Positions 36,732 through 44,702 of a stretch of DNA of 64,000 nt are shown one piece after another. A program made the position numbers and the translations under genes. Source of the stretch: Methylobacter tundripaludum SV96 (GTDB lineage Bacteria; Pseudomonadota; Gammaproteobacteria; Methylococcales; Methylomonadaceae); the NCBI RefSeq assembly GCF_000190755.2, contig NZ_JH109153.1, forward strand, positions 640,561-704,560, given 5' to 3'. The notes under the pieces are model-generated. The model was not told the origin of the DNA and did not search any database. It saw only the letters and a program-made list of their open reading frames with translations. Position 1 is the first letter of the stretch, and each line of letters opens with the position of its first letter.

Positions 36732-37495
36732 TGGCGCACGAAGACATGACGCAAAACATCAGTACAAAAGTGCTGCCTTCAGAACAAGGCTCAGCAACAA
36801 TGATCGAGACTACAGACATGACACATAAAATCACCAAAAAAATCGTCGGCTACAAAGTCCTGACCAAAGACGATGTCGAACCGGTCAAGCAAGAGCCGGA
36901 ACAGCCATCGCTGGAAAGCATGAACGAAAACCTCGCGCGCCCGGAAGTGCTGCTCGGTTCCACTTACAAGATCAAAACGCCGCAGTCGGAGCATGCGCTG
37001 TACATCACCATCAACGACATGATCCTGAATGCCGGAACCGCCCACGAAGAGCGTCGGCCATACGAAATCTTCATCAACTCCAAAAACATGGAGCATTTCC
37101 AGTGGGTGTTGGCGCTGACCCGTCTAATCTCGGCGGTATTCCGCAAAGGCGGCGACGCCTGCTTCCTGGTCGAAGAAATGAAAGCGGTATTCGACCCGCA
37201 CGGCGGCTACTTCAAAAAAGGCGGCGTGTTCATGCCGTCGCTGGTCGCCGAAATCGGCTACGCGATCGAATCGCATTTGAAACACATCGGCATGATCAAA
37301 CCGGAAAAAATGACCGATCACCAAAAGAATTTTCTTGATGAAAAGCGCAAGGAGTTTGAAGCCCAGCATGGGGAGTCGGAGGGACAGGCGTTTCCTGAAA
37401 AGGCCGTGCTTTGTAATAAGTGCAGCACTAAGGCTATGGTTTTGATGGATGGGTGTATGACTTGTTTGAATTGTGGGGAGAGTAAGTGTGGGTGA
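36731..37495 (+). CDS. nrdJb: class II ribonucleotide reductase part NrdJb
   Basis: This 254-residue protein corresponds to the C-terminal portion of long NrdJ enzymes, split off as in Pseudomonas. An N-terminal Lys/Glu-rich linker (about 1-70) leads to the conserved SEHALYITINDMI, then PYEIFINSKNMEHFQWVLA, and a C-terminal cysteine-rich end CNKCSTKAMVLMDGCMTCLN followed by CGESKCG, which re-reduces the active site and may bind zinc. It shares one base with nrdJa, so translation is coupled. The start could be one of two Met codons further in (for example MIETTDM). Confidence 0.92.
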   Translation: MAHEDMTQNISTKVLPSEQGSATMIETTDMTHKITKKIVGYKVLTKDDVEPVKQEPEQPSLESMNENLARPEVLLGSTYKIKTPQSEHALYITINDMILNAGTAHEERRPYEIFINSKNMEHFQWVLALTRLISAVFRKGGDACFLVEEMKAVFDPHGGYFKKGGVFMPSLVAEIGYAIESHLKHIGMIKPEKMTDHQKNFLDEKRKEFEAQHGESEGQAFPEKAVLCNKCSTKAMVLMDGCMTCLNCGESKCG

Positions 37496-37973
37496 TTGTC
37501 GAGCAAGCCTTTTTGATGCATCAGCCTTGGTCAAGGTGTTCTCTCAGGAGCCCGGCACAGAAATTGTTCGTCCGTACTTCAATTCAGAGTCCACTAAGTA
37601 CACAACACCATTCTGTTTCTACGAAGCTCTTAATGTGCTCAAGGGCAAGTGGCTATACAAGAATCAGCTCACCAAAGACGAATATTTGAGTGCTGCGTAT
37701 CGCCTATCCATCTGGTTTGGTGCATCTTCTCGCAAAGTTAAGGATATCGAGTTTACAGAACCAATGACGTTCGCGAAGGCAAAAAGTCTTGTTGAATTAA
37801 CCTCGCTAGATCTATCAGATTGTTTTCAAATTCTCAGTATCAAGGACGGCTACTTTTCACCGTTGTATAACGACTCAGCAACCATTCTCGTTACCGCTGA
37901 CAAAAATCTCTCTATTGCAGCAAGAGATCAGAGCTTGCGGGTTTGGTATCTCATGGAAGAACCTGCCCCATGA
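37488..37973 (+). CDS. orphan PIN-domain protein, VapC-like
   Basis: This 161-residue protein shows a PIN nuclease fold: LFDASALVKVF with the first acidic residue (about residue 9-10), the Glu in FCFYEALNVLKGK (about 46), the Asp in LDLSDCFQI (about 110) and LVTADKNLSIAA with the fourth acidic residue (about 138). All four metal positions of VapC-type RNases seem present. The GTG at 37488, with GGAGAG six bases before it, lies in the last codons of nrdJb. No antitoxin gene is next to it on either side, so it is either an orphan toxin or a PIN protein with another role. Overlap with nrdJb suggests cotranscription with the reductase. Confidence 0.7.
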   Translation: MGDCRASLFDASALVKVFSQEPGTEIVRPYFNSESTKYTTPFCFYEALNVLKGKWLYKNQLTKDEYLSAAYRLSIWFGASSRKVKDIEFTEPMTFAKAKSLVELTSLDLSDCFQILSIKDGYFSPLYNDSATILVTADKNLSIAARDQSLRVWYLMEEPAP

Positions 37974-38101
37974 TTTGGAATAGCTAAGCTCCCAAGCGGG
38001 GTGGGGTTTGCAACCCCGCTCCTAACGTTTGTGCGATGCCAAGCGCTTCACTTAAGCAACATAAACGCTTCGAACGAGGCAATACAGGAAATGTTTACGC
38101 T

Positions 38102-38204
38102 GGTTCCCAAGCTCCAGCTTGGGAACCCAGTTGACGAAGCTCCAGCTTCGTGAGACGGGAAGCTGGAGCTTCCCGCACTGAATTCCCAAGCTGGAGCTTG
38201 GGAA
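38102..38204. repeat. array of four palindromes with AGCTCCAGCT core
   Basis: Four perfect inverted repeats follow each other: 38102-38127, 38135-38150, 38156-38175 and 38183-38204. Each is centred on CC or GG with arms ending in AGCT. The outer bases differ between units (TTCCCA, CGA, CGGGA) but always stay complementary. Related copies sit at 39105-39132 and 41376-41405. Confidence 0.9.
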
Positions 38205-38223
38205 CTAGCGCTCACTAAAACCC

Positions 38224-38410
38224 TTAACTTAATGGCAGTCCCGTAGGCCGGAATAAGCCGGTTCGAGCGGCAGCGAAAACCGGTGTTTCCGGCAAACATC
38301 ATCCAAATTCGCCGGCAACACCACCTCGCGCTACGCGCTTGGATGGTCTTATTCCGGCCTACGCCTATTCCCTCCGAAAGCTCCGGTACACTCGGCGCGG
38401 CATATGGGAT
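38224..38410. repeat. 187-bp dispersed repeat, copy 1
   Basis: This block recurs at 40633-40824 in the same orientation with few differences. Within it the 15-base arms GTAGGCCGGAATAAG (38243-38257) and CTTATTCCGGCCTAC (38348-38362) form an inverted repeat around about 90 bases, giving the look of a small non-autonomous mobile element. No protein is encoded. Confidence 0.88.
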
Positions 38411-38478
38411 GAGGCTGTATGATGCATCGGGCGACCGAAAAAAGTGAACTATAGGCAAAAAACCGACGAGGAGAGTGT

Positions 38479-38859
38479 ATGACCAAAGATAACGTAGCCC
38501 ACTGGGCGCTGACACATCCCCTAGCGCCGATCCATGTGGATTGCGCTACCGCCGTAATGCTGAAAATTCTCGACGGCAAATGCAAAATGCGGTCAGAGGA
38601 AAAGCGGGTAATGGAACTGCTTTACGACGAAGTGAAGACACAACCCGGCCATCTGCTGAATACGGCACTCCACCTGTTGATTGCGCAAGCCCGTGAGCAT
38701 CCCGATGAAGCAACGAAAAACATTATCTACGAAAAACGCCTGCTGGCCGAAACGGCTATCTCCCGGCCAGTGATGAAAGGCTTTAAAGCCATGATCCGGC
38801 AGGAGGGTTTGCTCGTCGTTGCCGTGGACGGCGAAGAGGATACCTCGGACGCCACATAA
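38479..38859 (+). CDS. hypothetical protein, 126 residues
   Basis: I do not recognise this protein. It has a strong GAGGAGAG site before the ATG, no signal peptide and no membrane segment. The sequence is mostly helical in character: LSDGKC-type loop near residue 32, then EEKRVMELLYDEVKTQ and LLNTALHLLIAQAREHPDEA, and an acidic end (VDGEEDTSDAT). It lies between copies of dispersed repeats, alone on its strand, in the repeat island. Confidence 0.6.
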   Translation: MTKDNVAHWALTHPLAPIHVDCATAVMLKILDGKCKMRSEEKRVMELLYDEVKTQPGHLLNTALHLLIAQAREHPDEATKNIIYEKRLLAETAISRPVMKGFKAMIRQEGLLVVAVDGEEDTSDAT

Positions 38860-38936
38860 GAAATAGCAAATCCGGGGGCAGGTCTTTCTCGTTCCCACGC
38901 ACTGCGCTAATTGTTATACACAAGTATTTTAAAGCA

Positions 38937-38988
38937 CGTCATTCCGGCAGGGATTGCCGGACCCGTTAGAGCGCGTAGCGAATCCAGA
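38937..38988. repeat. 52-bp inverted duplicate, copy 1
   Basis: Starts CGTCATTCCGGCAGGGATTG and ends AATCCAGA. The same 52 bases occur inverted and without mismatch at 41478-41529. It contains its own short inverted parts around TCCGGCAGGGATTGCCGGA. Confidence 0.9.
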
Positions 38989-39045
38989 ACACAGGGATGT
39001 GAAACTGCCGACTGGCACCTCGCGTTGATCAAACACCTGTTTCCG

Positions 39046-39132
39046 CATTCCCACGCGCTGCGTGGGAATGCGGTATGGGACGCGATGCGTCCTGTATTTT
39101 ACGCGGGTTCCCAATCTGGAGATTGGGAACCC
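39046..39132. repeat. two-hairpin repeat and palindrome between genes
   Basis: 39046-39099 holds two adjacent hairpins, CATTCCCACGC/GCGTGGGAATG and GGGACGC-AT-GCGTCC, a unit also seen at 40873-40926 and 41240-41295. It is followed by a palindrome at 39105-39132 of the AGCTGGAGCT family, in which the core has changed to ATCTGGAGAT with both arms altered together. The gap 38860-39220 contains no gene. Confidence 0.85.
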
Positions 39133-39220
39133 GGAAGAAAAAGCTCTAGCTTCGCGAATGCCCAAGCTTTTTAATCATGCCCCCATGATTCAGCGTTATT
39201 GGTGTTTATCTCCGAAAATC

Positions 39221-39964
39221 TCAGTCATGGCTGCTGGATTCTTCATCTATTGGATGTCCACTAAGGGTCTTGCGGCCTGTGAACATTGCAGAAATGATGC
39301 TGCCACCTTCGCGCATATCAGTAATTATGACCGCTGCAACGTGCAATACAACGGCCGCAACCAGAAAATAAAAGCTATACAAATGTATTACGGCAATAGG
39401 CTTGCGAAAAGCACGCATGCTCTGGTAAACAGTTTCATCATACATGGCCGGTGCATAGGGGACTAACGTATCGGGCGCGATACCCGGTGCGGCCACCCAC
39501 TGCGCTATCCAATGCCCGAAAGGCGGGAGAAATAAATCGGTGCCCGCCAGCACCAACCCCGTGACTGCCTGAAGGGTGATCAGGAGAAACAGCACGGCGG
39601 CTCCCAAGCGTCCTGCCGGATTGTGCCCGATATACTGCTCAGGGTGGCCGGAGAAAAATGCGACGACATAGTTGCGCAATGCATGAAAGTATCCCTTGCC
39701 GCCCGGAAGCACTGCCCTCAACTTCGCGTAGCGATTACCTAAAAAGGCCCAAATAAAGCGCCAAATCAGGTTGATGCAAAACACATAGCCGATCCACGCG
39801 TGGATTGTCTTGATTTTTATCTTTCCTGCATTCGAGACGTCAAGACTGCTAGCATTTAGGATAACCAGACCGACACCCATAAGCGCAAGAACACACAGCA
39901 CATTAATCCAATGAAACCAACGGGTACCTGCATCCCAAACGGGGGACGATTTGAGATCTGCCAT
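39221..39964 (-). CDS. b-type cytochrome membrane protein (cytochrome b561/hydrogenase-b family)
   Basis: This 247-residue integral membrane protein has four main helices. His residues suitable for two b hemes are placed in RWFHWINVLC, IKTIHAWIGYVF, and the last helix IHLYSFYFLVAAVVLHVAAV. This is the fold of cytochrome b561 and the b subunit of Ni-Fe hydrogenase, which hand electrons to or from quinones. No hydrogenase or other partner subunit is near, so its electron partner is unknown. ATG 39964 is chosen because AAGGAGCG precedes it; an in-frame start at 40012 lacks such a site. Confidence 0.85.
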   Translation of the reverse strand: MADLKSSPVWDAGTRWFHWINVLCVLALMGVGLVILNASSLDVSNAGKIKIKTIHAWIGYVFCINLIWRFIWAFLGNRYAKLRAVLPGGKGYFHALRNYVVAFFSGHPEQYIGHNPAGRLGAAVLFLLITLQAVTGLVLAGTDLFLPPFGHWIAQWVAAPGIAPDTLVPYAPAMYDETVYQSMRAFRKPIAVIHLYSFYFLVAAVVLHVAAVIITDMREGGSIISAMFTGRKTLSGHPIDEESSSHD

Positions 39965-40078
39965 AAGGGCGCTCCTTAAGAATTTAAAATTATTGCCAAT
40001 GTGGAAATGCAACTTCCGCTTTATCGACGTGAATCCGCCTTTTCAGGAGATTATCAGGTTCAGCGATTTTGGGCATCG

Positions 40079-40429
40079 CTATTTCAGATCATCTTCATCA
40101 ATATGAAATTTATGCAGCATTCGATGAGTTGCAGGGGCGAGTACGATGCCCATTATCGCTATAAATACCAGCCCGCTAAAAAGCGCATACCCAGAAGCAA
40201 ACATTTTTGCTCCAGTCGTAGCAAGCGAATTGACAGGCCCCATTCCCCCGAGAATCATAGACGCCTCTAAAAGAGAATCAACCCAATCAAATCCTGCTAT
40301 CCAATGATAGCCTATGACACCAATAGATAAAGCAACTGCAATCAAGATGCCTGCCATCGCAACAGACGCTGCCATCCTTCTGACAAAAACTGATATCGGA
40401 GCAAGTTTTTCATATCTTCGTTCAAACAT
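40079..40429 (-). CDS. two-TM membrane protein with pore-like loop
   Basis: This 116-residue membrane protein has a basic N-terminus (FERRYEKLAP, FVRRMAAS), TM1 (about 22-44), a connecting segment DWVDSLLEASMILGGMGPVNSL and TM2 (about 78-98), then a charged tail (HKFHIDEDDLK). The TM-loop-TM pattern resembles two-TM ion channel pores, with GGMGP where a potassium filter would have GYG; a selective channel function is therefore doubtful. It lies 114 bp upstream of the cytochrome b gene in the same orientation and may share its transcript. Confidence 0.55.
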   Translation of the reverse strand: MFERRYEKLAPISVFVRRMAASVAMAGILIAVALSIGVIGYHWIAGFDWVDSLLEASMILGGMGPVNSLATTGAKMFASGYALFSGLVFIAIMGIVLAPATHRMLHKFHIDEDDLK

Positions 40430-40632
40430 CTTAGCCTCGAATTACAATGTGTAACAAGAAATTATCTAGCTCGGTATAGCTTATACAGTAGACCCGGCTG
40501 AGCAACAACATTCCTCGTTCCCACGTGCTACGTCACTGCTATTAAGTTAAGAAAAATATGTAACAAACAAATGTTAATCGAGAACTTTGTTCAATTTGCA
40601 TAAGCGTAAAAGCATCGTTTTCAATGGACTGC

Positions 40633-40824
40633 ACTTAACTTAATGGCAGTCCCGTAGGCCGGAATAAGCCGGTTCGAGCGGCTGCGAAAACCGGTGTTTC
40701 CGACAAACGCCTCCCCAATTCGCCGGAAACGCCACCTCGCGCTACGCGCTTGGATGGTCTTATTCCGGCCTACGCCTATTCCCGCCGGAAGCTCCGGTAC
40801 GGCACTCGGCGCGGCATACGGGAT
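40633..40824. repeat. dispersed repeat, copy 2
   Basis: Direct repeat of 38224-38410. The inverted arms are at 40654-40668 and 40759-40773. It differs from copy 1 by scattered substitutions and a GGCA insertion near the end. The surrounding gap 40430-41595 contains repeats and one small reading frame but no clear gene. Confidence 0.88.
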
Positions 40825-40872
40825 TAATATCTTACCATCGGCAAATTTTCTTCGCTCCCACGCGACGATTCT

Positions 40873-40926
40873 CGTTCCCACGCGCTGCGGGGGAATGTAG
40901 TATAGGACGCGCTGCGTCCTGTATTT
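40873..40926. repeat. two-hairpin repeat, second copy
   Basis: Copy of 39046-39099 with changes (CGTTCCCACGCGCTGCGGGG, then GGACGC-GCTGCGTCC and TGTATTT). A third, more divergent copy is at 41240-41295. Confidence 0.75.
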
Positions 40927-41058
40927 ATATGACCTATTGTAGTTGGGTACATGACTGTATTCCCACGCAGCGCGTGGAAACGAGACAACAAAAAGGCTGC
41001 ACCTTTTTATTTTTATGGCTTTGATTGCTCAACTCAAGAGCAAAGGTGATACCGTCAG

Positions 41059-41220
41059 GTGATAATTCAGGATCGATCACAAAAGAAAAAAGAATTTAAA
41101 GCTTTTGAGATGTCAAAAGTAAAACGATTTAAAGCATTAAATAGCCCGGAAGCGTGGCTGGCGTTACTTAAACTGTCTACGGTCGATCGACAACAGCCAC
41201 CTGAAACCAATTCCCTGTAG
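41059..41220 (+). pseudogene. short coding-like remnant, unidentified
   Basis: A 53-codon frame from GTG 41059 to TAG 41220 encodes a Lys-rich start (QDRSQKKKEF) and a protein-like end (LNSPEAWLALLKLSTVDRQQ). No ribosome binding site is apparent, and it is surrounded by repeats. It may be the tail of a lost gene. I recognise no family. Confidence 0.25.
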
Positions 41221-41239
41221 GCCTGAATAAACCTGTTTC

Positions 41240-41295
41240 CTCGCTCCCGCGGGCTACGTAGGAATGCATTATGGGACGCGTTGCGTCCTGTGTTT
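41240..41295. repeat. two-hairpin repeat, third copy
   Basis: Diverged copy of the unit at 39046-39099. The second hairpin (GGGACGCG-TT-GCGTCC) is intact, and the first has degraded to TCCCGCGGGCTACGTAGGAA. Confidence 0.6.
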
Positions 41296-41350
41296 GTGTG
41301 CTTTGTATCTTGGAGCATAGTTGATCCTCAACTCGCGGCGCGCCACGGTC

Positions 41351-41405
41351 ATTAAGTTAAGGATTTTAGTGAGCGCTAGTTCCCAAGCTGGAGCTTGGGA
41401 ACTAG
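41351..41405. repeat. inverted duplicate of 38183-38233 with palindrome
   Basis: Bases 41351-41401 are the reverse complement of 38183-38233 with one mismatch. The end forms a 30-base palindrome (41376-41405, arms CTAGTTCCCAAGCT). Confidence 0.9.
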
Positions 41406-41477
41406 CATAACCCGTCATACCTGCCGGGAAGCGAGTATCCAACGCCATGGATGGCGAGCTTAAATACGTCCATGTAG

Positions 41478-41529
41478 TCTGGATTCGCTACGCGCTCTAA
41501 CGGGTCCGGCAATCCCTGCCGGAATGACG
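41478..41529. repeat. 52-bp inverted duplicate, copy 2
   Basis: Perfect reverse complement of 38937-38988. Together with 41351-41405 it closes the island on its right side, 70 bases before the end of ftsH. Confidence 0.9.
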
Positions 41530-41595
41530 GTCTTCCCACAGACTTGTGTAAAGATGAACGCGGCGCGTGGGAACGAGATAAAGAAAAAATCCCTC

Positions 41596-43548
41596 TCAAC
41601 GCCCAAGCAACTCAAGCATTTCGTCCCTGCTAATCACTTCTTTCTCTTGTAGCAAATTAGCCAGTTTTTCCAATGCAGGCCTGTTTGCGGTGATGATTTC
41701 ACGCGCACGTGTTTCAGCTTCTTCGACCAGCGCCATTATCTCGGTATCGATAAGCCGGGCTGTCTCATCGCTGTAATTGCGATACTCTGAAACTTCTGTT
41801 TCCAAAAACTGGAGTTGCTGGCGTTTGCCGTACGTCAACGGCCCCATTTTTTTGCTCATGCCCAAATTACAGACCATGCTGCGGGCAATCTCGCTGGCTT
41901 TTTCCAGGTCATTCTGGGCGCCGGTTGAGATGCTTCCCAAGACGATCTCTTCGGATATGCGTCCGCCCAGCAAAATGGCCAATTGATCTTTAAGTTCATC
42001 TTCGGTCGATAAGAACTTTTCCTCTACCGGCAATTGCAAGGTAAAGCCCAATGCCGATACGCCGCGCGGAATGATGGAGATTTTATGCACCGGTTGTCCG
42101 GTCGGCACATGCTCGGCGACCATCGCGTGTCCTGCTTCGTGGAAAGCTACCCGGCGCTTTTCCTCGGGGTTTAAAACCCGGTTCTTCTTTTCCGGCCCGG
42201 CCAATATCCGGTCGATCGCCGACTCGAAGTCTTCTCTTTCGACCTTATCGTGACCGACCCGCGTCGCCATAATCGCCGCCTCATTGGCTATATTGGCAAG
42301 GTCCGCACCCACCAAGCCCGGCGTACGCTTGGCGACGATGGACAGGTCGATGTCTTCAGCCAGCGTCAGTCCTTTGGTATGCAATTTAAGAATCTCGATA
42401 CGATCCCGCAAATCCGGCTTATCAACCACAATCTGGCGGTCGAAACGCCCGGAGCGCAACAGCGCTTTATCAAGCACTTCAGGGCGATTGGTTGCCGCCA
42501 TCACGACTACCCCGACCGAGGGATCAAAACCGTCCATTTCGGTCAGCAGCTGGTTCAAGGTCTGTTCGCGCTCGTCATGACCGCCGATCATCACCGGACC
42601 GCCACGGGTGCGGCCAATGGCGTCGAGTTCATCAATAAATATGATGCAGGGCGCTTGATTCCGCGCCTGTTCAAACAGTTCACGCACTCTGGCAGCGCCC
42701 ACGCCGACAAACAGCTCAATAAATTCAGATCCGCTGATGTTAAAGAACGGCACCTGCGCTTCCCCTGAAACAGCGCGCGCCAGCAGGGTTTTTCCGGTTC
42801 CGGGCGGCCCCACGATCAACACACCTTTGGGCATGCGTCCGCCTAATTTCTGGAATTTTTCCGGTGTTCTTAGAAAATCGATGGACTCGTTAAGTTCCTG
42901 TTTGGCGCTATCGGCACCGGCCACATCATCAAAGGTAATCTTGGCCTGGGTGTCCTGATGTATGTGAATTTTGTTACCCAAATTAAGAAAAGACTGCGCG
43001 CCACCGGCCGCAGTGCGACGCATAACCCATGACCAGATAAGCACCAGGATTAGCATCGGGATGATCCAGTTGAAAAACAGATTGGTTAGCCAGTTCTCGC
43101 TGCTTCTGACCACAAAATCAACTTTGTTCTGCTCCATCATTTGGGCAAGATCATTTTGCCACAGCGGAATCGTCATGAAATTTTTGGCCGGCTGTTTCGG
43201 ATCGTCAGACTTGATAACGCCGGTAATATACCGCTCGGTTACCACCGCCTTGTCGATTTTTGCCTCTTTGACCAGCTTAATAAACTGGCTGTAGGGGATT
43301 TCATCGCGCTGCACTTCCTGAACACTATTAATAAAAGTCAGCAGCAGGATGAATAACATCACAAAGAAAAAAAACTTTCTTTGTTTGGAACCGGCGCTAC
43401 TTTGATCCGACGGTTTATTGAGCTCCTTCTCCGGCCCCCGTTTGGATAAATAATTTAAACCAGTCATCAATAATTTTTTCAGGTAGATGAAGAAATTACC
43501 CAACAATGTGAGCGCCGTTTTAAAAATAGTGTTCTTTGAATCACCCAT
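41596..43548 (-). CDS. ftsH: FtsH-family AAA+ membrane protease
   Basis: This 650-residue membrane protease has an N-terminal extension of about 55 residues with a hydrophobic stretch, TM1 ([16 protein letters not shown], about 58-73), a short outer domain, TM2 ([17 protein letters not shown], about 158-174), the AAA+ domain (Walker [12 protein letters not shown] region [16 protein letters not shown]) and the M41 domain with the zinc motif HEAGH. The extension and the neighbours set it apart from a housekeeping FtsH beside rrmJ. Its ATG overlaps the upstream HEAGH gene by 8 bp, so the two are translationally coupled. Confidence 0.9.
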   Translation of the reverse strand: MGDSKNTIFKTALTLLGNFFIYLKKLLMTGLNYLSKRGPEKELNKPSDQSSAGSKQRKFFFFVMLFILLLTFINSVQEVQRDEIPYSQFIKLVKEAKIDKAVVTERYITGVIKSDDPKQPAKNFMTIPLWQNDLAQMMEQNKVDFVVRSSENWLTNLFFNWIIPMLILVLIWSWVMRRTAAGGAQSFLNLGNKIHIHQDTQAKITFDDVAGADSAKQELNESIDFLRTPEKFQKLGGRMPKGVLIVGPPGTGKTLLARAVSGEAQVPFFNISGSEFIELFVGVGAARVRELFEQARNQAPCIIFIDELDAIGRTRGGPVMIGGHDEREQTLNQLLTEMDGFDPSVGVVVMAATNRPEVLDKALLRSGRFDRQIVVDKPDLRDRIEILKLHTKGLTLAEDIDLSIVAKRTPGLVGADLANIANEAAIMATRVGHDKVEREDFESAIDRILAGPEKKNRVLNPEEKRRVAFHEAGHAMVAEHVPTGQPVHKISIIPRGVSALGFTLQLPVEEKFLSTEDELKDQLAILLGGRISEEIVLGSISTGAQNDLEKASEIARSMVCNLGMSKKMGPLTYGKRQQLQFLETEVSEYRNYSDETARLIDTEIMALVEEAETRAREIITANRPALEKLANLLQEKEVISRDEMLELLGR

Positions 43549-44275
43549 TGTGATGATGCCTTGCTACGCTTCTCCGATTTTGAAAATGATCGACAGACTG
43601 ATCAAGCATTGAAACAATCTCTTCACAGTCAATAATGTTTTTACTTCCGCCACGAATATATTCAGCCAGTTGAGTGATTGCCGCCCAGTTTGCATCGTTA
43701 TTTACAAAGTCAAATGCGATGCTGAACAACTCATCCAATTTTTCATCTCTTTGTTGTTTATCGGTAGAGAAGCTTTGTAAATACTCGTTAGCCAAGGCAA
43801 GATCTGAACTGCCGCCATAGTTTTTTAAAGCTTTCAGATTAACTAATTGATGATTGAATAGCTCATCATCAGTTTCGGCGACATGCTTGGCTTCAGCCAG
43901 AGGCCCGATCAGCAGATTAATAATATCCGCCTCAAAAGCCGTCGTGTAATCCTTTACCAATTGCATCATTGCGTCATTGTGTTTGGTTAATTCACGCACC
44001 AGGCTATCAATAGAGGGCGGCAACGATTCGATTAACCGGCCTCCTTCCACTCGTGCAATACAATCGTCATGGGTTGTCTGGTAAGCCATGACATCGGCGT
44101 CGGTCACGCCGCCCATATCCTTAAAAATAATCTTAAAAAAAACCGGCGGCAGCTTTCTGGCTTTGTTATTTAAATGAATGCCCGCCGCATGTCCCGCTTC
44201 ATGAAAAGCAACACGTTGTTTATGCTCTGTTAATTTATCCAGGTCGAGTACCTCGATTATCTTGTTTCGTTTCAT
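43541..44275 (-). CDS. stand-alone M41-like HEAGH protein
   Basis: This 244-residue soluble protein has the zinc peptidase motif HEAGH at residues 25-29 ([16 protein letters not shown]) and further M41-like features: [11 protein letters not shown] in place of the FtsH LLGGRxxEE segment, and [13 protein letters not shown], which corresponds to the GAxNDL region supplying the third zinc ligand. There is no AAA+ domain or membrane helix. It looks like an FtsH protease domain on its own. ATG 44275 is chosen because AGGGTA precedes it and the motif then lies near the N-terminus as in M41 domains. It sits between a DUF2934 gene and ftsH. Activity and substrate are unknown. Confidence 0.75.
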   Translation of the reverse strand: MKRNKIIEVLDLDKLTEHKQRVAFHEAGHAAGIHLNNKARKLPPVFFKIIFKDMGGVTDADVMAYQTTHDDCIARVEGGRLIESLPPSIDSLVRELTKHNDAMMQLVKDYTTAFEADIINLLIGPLAEAKHVAETDDELFNHQLVNLKALKNYGGSSDLALANEYLQSFSTDKQQRDEKLDELFSIAFDFVNNDANWAAITQLAEYIRGGSKNIIDCEEIVSMLDQSVDHFQNRRSVARHHHNG

Positions 44276-44321
44276 AATTAAATACCCTAGCTTTAAGTCA
44301 ATATCATTGTGATCTGAGAAA

Positions 44322-44519
44322 TTATTCGACGTCCTGAAACCAATAGAAGTATTGATTTTTAATTTCTGACTCGGCCTCCAGCCAGTCTTCCATTTCATGC
44401 CCAACCACAAACCCCCTTTTTTCAGCTTTGCAGTAAGCGCGTTCTGCAATCATTTTTTGAAGTTCTTCCCTATCAATAACCCTCTTATTTGACTTTTGCA
44501 CTGAATTAAAATCGGCCAC
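44322..44519 (-). CDS. DUF2934 small protein
   Basis: This 65-residue protein has the DUF2934 pattern: MIAERAYCKAEKRGFVVGHE followed by MEDWLEAESEI, a two-helix unit with a conserved G-H-x-x-x-D-W-x-x-A-E. The family is common in proteobacteria and has no known function. The GTG start has a GGTGAG site upstream. It is the first gene of the apparent operon with the HEAGH protein and FtsH, 46 bp from the next start. Confidence 0.75.
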   Translation of the reverse strand: MADFNSVQKSNKRVIDREELQKMIAERAYCKAEKRGFVVGHEMEDWLEAESEIKNQYFYWFQDVE

Positions 44520-44702
44520 AATCTCACCCCCCGCGCGCTCCGAAGGAATATCCCCCGTATCTTCATTCTATGTACAAAGAGATAGCGGAACAATTGGTAT
44601 AAATACGTATTGATTCTAACATTAAAAATGAGTCGATAATAAGCTATATAAATACCTCTGTCTTTTTTATAGCGTCATGAGCCTGTTAAACCCTGAAAGA
44701 CA

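Noticed and set aside
38102-38204. Possible CRISPR array
   Set aside because: The units are palindromes of different lengths without constant repeats or unique spacers, and no cas gene is near.
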